Part shown: in pieces, positions 53,301 to 62,300 of the stretch
Layout: every line of letters starts with the position of its first letter
Numbering within the stretch: the first letter of the stretch is position 1
The notes under the pieces: model-generated
Seen by the model: only the letters and a program-made list of their open reading frames with translations
What the model was told of the DNA's origin: nothing
Databases searched by the model: none
Program-made: the position numbers and the translations under genes
From: Chelonoidis abingdonii
Taxonomy: Eukaryota; Chordata; Testudines; Testudinidae
Length of the DNA stretch: 64,000 nt
Assembly (NCBI RefSeq): GCF_003597395.2
Contig: NC_133774.1
Span: 49,394,705 to 49,458,704 of the forward strand
Direction: 5' to 3'

Positions 53301-56300
53301 ATTCTCTGTAACTTGAAATCTTTAAATCATGATTTGAGGACTTTAGTAACTCAGCCAGAGGTTAAGGTTCTATTACAGGAGTGGGTGGGTGATGTTCTAT
53401 GGCCTGCAATGTGCAGGAAGTCAGACTAGATGATCATGATTGTCCCTTATTGCCTTAAAGTCAATGAATCTAAATAACTATATTTACCCTACTTTTTGCA
53501 TAATATTCAGCGTTGGATGTGGGACAGACTTTCTGCACCCTGTCAGTAGTTGCATGTGATTTAAAACAAAACATACATATCATACTGTATCTGCAGTAGT
53601 CTGCACTTCTACTAATTGCTTTGACTGCATAATGATTTAATGTTGTGCTAAAAAAGGAAGAGAAATCATCGTGAGCATTAACATGGGACACGAGTACCCT
53701 GCGAGCAGGATGAGACCCTTGATCTCAAAATAGTGGTAGATTTATTCTGCATCTTATCCCGGACCTTCAGTAATAGGGGAGTCAGCAACTTAATTCATTC
53801 TGCCTTTATGACTAAGGGTACAGTCTAACCCCTATTAAGGTCAATGGGAATTTTTCATTGTGGAAATTCTTAGGGGCTTGTAGCTTGCTTTATCAAAAAA
53901 TTGTAAACCTAATATTATGCGTATTAATGAACCGTAAAGTAAATGTTCATTATATGTTTTTAGAAACATTTATCCATTTTTGTGAACATTTTTTCATTTA
54001 GATTTCACGTCAATTAAATGATGAAGATGACTCTCCAGAAGGAAGCCTACTGTCAAGTGTAGTTGTAAAAGAGACATTAATGGCTCCAGAGGAATGGACA
54101 CCACAGAATGTATTTCCATGTGTTTTAAAAGATTGTCAAAGTGCCACTATGACCATTACTGAGATAGATACTAGGGAGAAAGATAATTCTCTTGAGAAGT
54201 CTATACCTGACTTTATTTTATCATCAACATCAGAGAAGATTTCCAGGGAAATATTAACTGTACAAAGTATAATGGGTGATGAATTTGAAATCAGAGATTT
54301 GCTGAAAGCACTCCGTGATTCAGAGAGTCCAGAAATGATAAACCCTTTGCATAACACATTACAATGTCAAGGTGATGCTCTATCTGTAGATATATCAGTA
54401 GATGAGAACAGCAATGTTCTGCCACTAGAGCTTCTGACAGCACTGAACTCCTTTTCAGAGTCTGTAGTACAGCCTGTCTGTCAATTAGTAGGGAAGAAAA
54501 GAGAGCTTAATGCTGAAGAAGAACATTTGAGATCAGAACCCAGTATTTTCCAGATAGATGACTGCACTCAAATAACTGATGACAATTTTGAACCTCAATT
54601 TTCTGTGAAGCAATTGGAAGAAATAAAAGCTTTAACAGAGGCTGCATTTCAGAGTACTTTAGATGAAGAAGTATGTACATGTTTTAATACCTATTTGAAA
54701 TGTTTTGTGTATCTTACAATATTTGACTGAAGAGTTCATTTTTTCTAAGATGTTATTAGTCTTGGTATAGAATTATTGAGTCTGGAATTTACATTTTTAT
54801 TAGTCTTTTTTTTTTATTTAAAGTCTTCTAATCCTTTTCTACTTTTCACATCAGTTATTGAACTTTTTAGAATGGAGAAATTCTAGTAAACTTTGTCTAC
54901 TTGCTTCATACTATTCTGTGCTATGCAATGTTATCTGCTTGTGCGTTCCCCATCATTATAGTATCTAAGCATCTCTCAGATCAGTGGTCCCCCAACCTTT
55001 TTGTCTGGCAGGCGCCAGACGAAGGACCATTGTGGCGGTTGAGCATCCGCCGAAATGCTGCCGAATTTCTGCGGCGTTTCGGCAGCGACGCTTCTTGATG
55101 ACTCCATTTGCCAGCGACAAGCAACATCATTGAAAGGCGTTGCGGCGGCATTTCGGCGGATGCTCAACTGCCGGCCAGGATGCAGGCGCATTTAGATGTC
55201 CCCACGGGTACCACATTGGAGACCCTTGTCTCAGATATTTAAAAAAAGAAATAATATCTCTTCTCAGCCTGTAGAATAACTAACATGATTAGCTGAAAGA
55301 ATTATTTTTATGTATATTTGTGTGTCAAAGTTTGTGTAGTGTGTGTGGAAAGAATTTACTGAGGGAAAAAATACTCCATTTAGGAAGGAGCAATCAGTTG
55401 CACACATACAAAATGAGAAATGACTGCCTAGGAAGGAGTCCTGCAGAAAGGGATCTGGGGGTCATAGTGGACAACAAGCTAAATATGAGTCAACAGTGTA
55501 ACACTATTGCAAAAAAAGCAAACATCATTCTGGGATGTATTAGCAGGAGTGTTATTAGCAAGACATGAGAAGTAATTCTTCCGCTGTACTCCGTGCTGAT
55601 TAGGCCTCAACTGGAGTATTGTGTCCAGTTCTGGTTGCCATATTTCAGGAAAGATGTGGACAAATTGGAGAAAGTCCAGAGAAGAGCAACAAAAAATGAT
55701 TAAAGGTCTAGAAAACATGACCTATGAGGGAAGATTGAAAAAATTGGGTTTGTTTAGTCTGGAAAAGAGGACTCAGAGGGACATGATAACCATTTTCAAG
55801 TACATAAAAGGTTGTCACAAGGAGGAGGAAGAAGAATTGTTCTTCTTAACCTCTGAGAATAGGACAAGAAACAATGGGCTTAAATTGCAGCAAGGGAGTG
55901 TGACGTTCCCTTTGGTGTTATCTGGAGCGGTGATCTGCTAGGTCACTCCAATCCTTGACTCTGGGAGCCAGCTTTACCCTGCTCTGCTGTGAGAACCCCC
56001 ACTCCTGGGCTGTTCACGCACAGCCTCTGGCACATAAGCTGCTCCTTGAATTGTGCAACCGAATGACACTGGCCAATATCTCCGGTCCCAGACACAACCC
56101 TAGGAACCTCCGTCTTGCAGTGCCCAGTTATGCCCACTGGACACTGCAAGCTTATATGAGTTTGTCAGTTTAACAAAGAAATTGATATGTAGCAGGCTCG
56201 TTATCCCAAGGGTAGCCTCTAACACACTTCAAACCAAATGCACTGATTCAGGTACAATAAACAAACAAATCTATCAACTATAAAGATAGATTTAAAGTGA

Positions 56301-59300
56301 TTATAAGTCAAAGCATAACAAGTCAGATTTGGTCAAATGAAATAAAAGCAAAATGCATTCTAAGCTGCTCTTAACACTTTCAGTGCCCTTATAAACTTAG
56401 ATGCTTCACACCACAGGCTGGCTGGTTGCTCTTCAGCTAGGCTCTCCCCTTTGATTAGTGCTTCAGTCGCCTGGTGTGGTGTCTGTAGATGTAGGTGAAA
56501 GAGGGAGGAAGAGCATGGCAAATGTCTCTCCCTTTTATCATGTCCTTTCTTCCCTTTTGGCTTTGACCCCCCCCTTCAGAGTCAGGTGAGCATTACCTCA
56601 TCGCAGTTCCAAACTGACCAAAGGGGGGTGACTCCCTGGAGAGTCTAACAGATTCTTTTTTTGCAGCCTAGGCCAGCATCCTTTGTTCCTGTGAGCGTGG
56701 GCTAGGTTTGTCCTATACCTTCCCTGATGAGGTGTGAACTGCCTTTTTGCTCTAGGAGAGTTTTTGCCTGGGCTTATTTTAACCCATTAGGATACATTTT
56801 CAGCCTCATAACTATATACATGAAATTATAACCTATAATGTTACTGTAACATTATTGTAACAATTATAATAACATCACTATAACAGCCATGCTCAGTACA
56901 TCATGAGCCTTCCAAAGACACCCAACATGACAAACTTAGCATTAGATACCACACAATCATTTTATGAGCAATAACATGGAGGTGCTAGATGTTCTCCGAG
57001 GGTACAGAGCGTCATACCTCTCCTCTTAGTTTACTGCAAGAGAGTTAGTCACTGACTAGCTCAAAGGCAGTTTGTATTATAGTTCACTTGGCATCCAGCC
57101 ATTAAGGCCATGAAGCGGTGTGCCTCAGTTTCCCCATTCACACACAGCAACCAAATTTTTTATGGTTTCTCTGCTGTGATAAGCTTTAAACCTGTTTACA
57201 GGTATTAACTGAAAAGTAGCATTATCATGAGGTTTAACATCCATGTGAAAATTCTTATCCCCAAAACTTAACATTAATACCAAAATTTTTATCACAGATG
57301 TGCATTTACAAGTATCTTTATGATACCACACCCTCTGTTCAGATAGTGTAGTTTGAGGTTAGTTTGTTCATAGTGTTCTTTGACTCTCTCCCATGTAATC
57401 AGTCACTGGCTTTTCCTTCCCTCCATTGTTCTCCTCTGTGTGGGCTCTTAATTTAATCATGTTTCTGGAATTTTGGTACCTCAGGGTCTGGAAAGATAGG
57501 TGTTCAGGGGGGATCTTGCACATTGACTGGCCCTTTGGAGAGTGGTCTCCCAACTCCAGGACTGTACATATGCAGAAAATCCAGCTCCTCTTTTGGGGTT
57601 ACCCTGTGTTTCCGCCTCCCAGCACTGAGTCCTTCCCTGTCCCTAAGAGGGCTGTGATCTGTGCTCTCTGGGCTAGATGTGTTTACCCTTCAGTCAGATG
57701 CATCTTTTCCCAACAGCTCTCCCATAATTGCTTTCTGTGTCTCACCAGCGTGGGGGAAGACACCCCCTCTCTGTCAATTGAACCATTTGTATTCTCACAA
57801 ACTACCACCTGGCAGTTTCCTGGTCCCAACTCCTCTGCTGTTACTGGTATTGGAGCTGCATCTTGATTTAAGGAGACACACTTACTTTCCAAAAACTTCT
57901 CAGAAATAGCATCCTGAAAAATTGGGACCTGGATTGGAGTACCCTCCGCCATCTGTTTTTCTGAGGCTAACCTCATAGAACCAATATGATAGGTTTCAAT
58001 TGCTTGGAGAGTTTCTTTGTTGAGGACAGCAGAACTAACATGAGCTATTGGTTGCCTGCTTCCTCTTAGCACAAGGCATTTATTTCTCAGGTGATCAGTG
58101 GAATTACACTGATAGCATCTTTTGGGCTCTTCTGCTTTTACAGGAGATTTGGGATGAGGGTTAGAGGAATGTTTATACGTAAGAGAATGTTTAGGCTCCC
58201 AACCCCCTTCTCTCTTCCCAGGGGCAAAATGGGATCCTCCCTTCCCACCAGTTTTAAACCTCTTTTTTCTGTGGCCTGCCCTCAATAGACACCTGATTCT
58301 GTTAGAAGGCATCAGCTAAAAAAGCCATCTCATCCACACACTTTACATCTTTGTCCCTTTACATCTCTGTCTCCTGAGCCATCCACTTCCCTTGCTGGGT
58401 GTTCTTAGTAGTTCCAGGGCCTGTATAGCGTGGCACATAACTCCAAGTGTGTTCCTCTCATAAACAGATAGCTAAGGGTTAATGTTTCTTTTACCTGTAA
58501 AGGATTAACAAAGGGAACCAAACACCTGACCAGAGGACCAATCAGGAAACCGGATTTTTCAAAGCTCAGGGGAGGGAATTTGGGCTTTTGTCGTTGTGTC
58601 TGCTCTCAGCTATGAGAGGAGATTTTTCATTTTTTCTATCTTCAGGCTTCTAATCTTCAGTTTCCAAGTTGTAAGTACAAAGGTAGAAAAACCTTTGTAC
58701 TTACACTTATTGTTTTTTTGTATTTAATGGGTGGAGTTTGCTGGAATGTTTAAATTGTCTCTCTTTTTATAAAGCTGTTTATTCATATTTTTCTTTTAAG
58801 CAATTGACTCTGTATAATTGTCACCTTGATACAGAAGATTTTTATGTCTTTTTTCTTTCTTTTTTATTAAAGGCTTTCTTTTTAAAACCTGTTTGAGGTT
58901 TTTTTCTCTGGTAGGCTAAGGAACGGAGGGGAGGGGGAATTCTCTTTGTGTTAGATCTATGGAGGGTAAGCTTGGCAGCACCAGGGAATTGGTGGAGGGG
59001 AAAGAGAGATGAATCATTTCTGTTCCCTTTGTATTTGGTTGTCTCTTCGTGGAATAGAGGAGACATGCTTCTTGTAAGTATGTGATGGTAAAGAATGCAT
59101 CAGTACTCTCTTCAGGTTAGCCCAGAGAGGAAATTCTGGGTGGGAGAGAGGTGGAGGGAATGGTTTATTTCCCTTTGTGGTAAGACTCAGGGCTTCTGAG
59201 TCTTGGGGGTTCCCCAGGGAAGGTTTTGGGGAGACCAGAGCGAGGCAGGTGCTGTAATTCCTGTCTGGTGGCAGCGAGATCAAATCTGAGCTGGTAATTA

Positions 59301-62300
59301 AGCTTAGAGGGGTTCATGCAGGCACCCAGATTTCTGGACGCTAAGGTCCAGATTTGGGAAAGCTTATGATAGTTCCTCTGTGCACGCAATATATGTGTAG
59401 AACTCCAGTTATTAAATAATCTATTAATTCTAAGTCTCTATCTATCTATCTGTGCATGTATAACTTAAATGACATTTTGCTTCTAACACCACACACAATA
59501 ATCCAGGCACAGCATTGCTTTTAACAGCTTGACTACCAGTAGTTTGAATTAAACTTTTTGTCACAGCTTTTAGGTAACCAGAAGAACCAGGATTTGATAA
59601 TTTCTGATTACTGCAATGTCGCCTCTTATGACAAACAAGCTGGTGAAGGAAATTCAGGTTCAATAGAAAATACCTCAGGTATAGAAACTACCAAAGCAAC
59701 TTCTTGTACATTAAGGAGGTCAACTCGATTAAGAGAAAACTGCACTAGAAAGCACATAAATGAAGCTTCCAGTTGTTATAAAATGCTAGAAGAAACGCAC
59801 CAGAGAATATATAGTAATGATGAAGAAACAGGAAATAAACTTTCATCTAAAGATTTTGGGTATGACATATATAACATAAAAAGCTTACTTCTCTTCATGC
59901 ATGAACACTTTATCTCTCTCTTCCTATTTATTTAATAAATATGAAACTTACATGCCATTCATTCCTCATTTGTACTATGTAAATGTTCATTTAAGTTACC
60001 TGAAAGGTAAAGATTTTACATTTTCTTTAAAACACTCAAGGTCATATTCTGCACTGATTTATACGCCATACAATCCCATTGAAGTCTGTGTGATTATGAG
60101 AAGTATGCCTCTGCACATAATTATAAACCTCCTTTACAAATTAAATGTTTACTTCTAAATCTAGTATAAATACTACATTATTGTTTTATAAAGTGGAGAA
60201 TATTTTTATTCATTCTGAACAAATCTCTTATCAGTAGAACCCAAGACTCTGCTTGTAACGACAGCAAAGAACAGCGTTCAGAGCTGGAAGCCAATACATA
60301 CCAAGGATCAACTATGGATGTAAACAGCAAGGTTGAGCAGATGAGGAAAAGCCAAAGGCTTGCAAAGAAAATTAGTAAGAGATGCTTCTGACATTTATTT
60401 GCCAGATAAGTTACTCTTCTGTTGAACTGATTCAAACAAATGTACTGAACCAGAAAAGTATAAATTTGTTGGATGGTGTTTTCAACGCTGCTGAAATGTG
60501 GATTTATGAGCTACCTTTTTAAAAAGCTTTATATACATTAGTTTTAATAATAATCCATGACACTTTGTACCAGTTTTTATTTCACTACTTACAGTACAGA
60601 CTCTAATAATTGACCTGCTTACACACATCCTTCATAAAATTTAAGAAAAACATTCAGGGGTGGAAATCTAATTTTGTAACATTATAATTGAAATGACTGA
60701 ATATTTTGAAACACCAAAACAAAAGAACAAATAGATCCAGAGTACAAATGTAGATCCTCTGCTGCTCCCTGATTATGTACTGATTTGCAAAGGCAAACTC
60801 TGCCTGTGCAAAGTCTCTCTGAAGTCAGTGTGACTCAGCATGCACAAGAATTCACCCCCAATGGAGCAGATTGCAAGTTTCAATCTATTTTATGTATTTT
60901 TATGACCTCCATCACAATTATATCTGTGCATCTCACACTCTGTGATGTATTTATCCTCACAACACTCCTGTAAAGTAGAGAAGTCTTATTATTCCCATTT
61001 TACATGTGAGGAACTGATGTGTAAAGAGACTTGCTCAAGGTTACACAGGAAGTCTGTGGCAGAACACTGAATTGAACTTGGGCCTCCTGATTCCTTCGTC
61101 CCCTAACAATTGAACCCTAATTACTTTTAAGATTGGAGTGTGATAATTATTTTAATTTATGCAAGTCCAGTTTGGCTTCAACTGTGTACTTAATATGTTT
61201 AACAAATTTTGAAGGTATACCTTATATGAACTATAATAGTAGTATAATATAAGTTGTTAATTATAAATCTACCACTACCCAGCACCTTGCTTTCATGAAG
61301 AGTTGTCAGTATTTCCACTATAACCATGCTTATGATGGGTTTTATGATCAAATGACTAATATTTATTTAAAATAAAGTCAGCAATAGGTTTTCATTCAAG
61401 AGCAAAATATTTTAAAAACAAAATGCTCAAAATAAAATGTATTTTTCTGTTTTCATCATGATTGTCTGTAGTTATATGGCCAAACCTATTGCATAGAGCA
61501 AAATTAATGTACATCAGTGTTCACCAGCTGGTCAATCACGACTGAGTGGTCAATCCTAGAGATTCTACCAGTTGATGACGATCTCTGGCTGCAGCGGGGC
61601 TGCTACTAAGGCAGGCTCCCTGCCTGCCCCAACCCCACTCGTGGAAGCAGCTAGCACGCTCCCATGACCCTGGAGGAGGGGGAGTAGGTGTCTCCGCGCA
61701 CTGCTCCTGCCTGCAAACACCACCCTGGCATCTCTCATTGGCCGGGAATGGGGAACTGTGGCCAATGGGATCTGCGGGAGCAGTGCCTAGAGAGAGTGGC
61801 AGCACGCGGAGTCACGTGCCCCCCTCAGGGGCCGCAAGGATGCATTGGCCCCTTCTGGGAGTGGTGTGGGGCCGGGGCAGACAGTGAGTCTGCCTTAGAC
61901 CTGCTGTGCCGCCGCTGACCAGGAGCAGCCCGAGGTAAGTGCTGCCTGGTAGGTGCCTGCACCCCAGTCCTGAGCTCTCTTCTGGAGCCAGCGCCCCATA
62001 TCCCCTCCTGTATCCCAACACCCTGCCTCAGGCTCAACCTGGAGCCCTATCCCACACTCTGAACCTCTTGGCCCCAGCCCAGAGCCTCCACCCCAGGGCC
62101 TCGGAAGGGACGGAGTAGATCCTGGGTTGCACTTAAGTTCAAAAAGTGATCTTGTGCAGAAAAAGGTTGCAGACCATTCATGTACATGGACTTTCCTCCA
62201 TTTCAAAAATATCAAAAGATTCCAATCTTTAGCCACAACCAGCCAGGCTGCTTGTGTTGCCTGCAACCACAGAATATGGAGAGGTATAGCTCTCTACTCC

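Noticed and set aside
57426..57866. 146-codon plus-strand ORF
   Set aside because: It is the antisense shadow of the Gag-like frame on the minus strand, where the zinc knuckle is readable.
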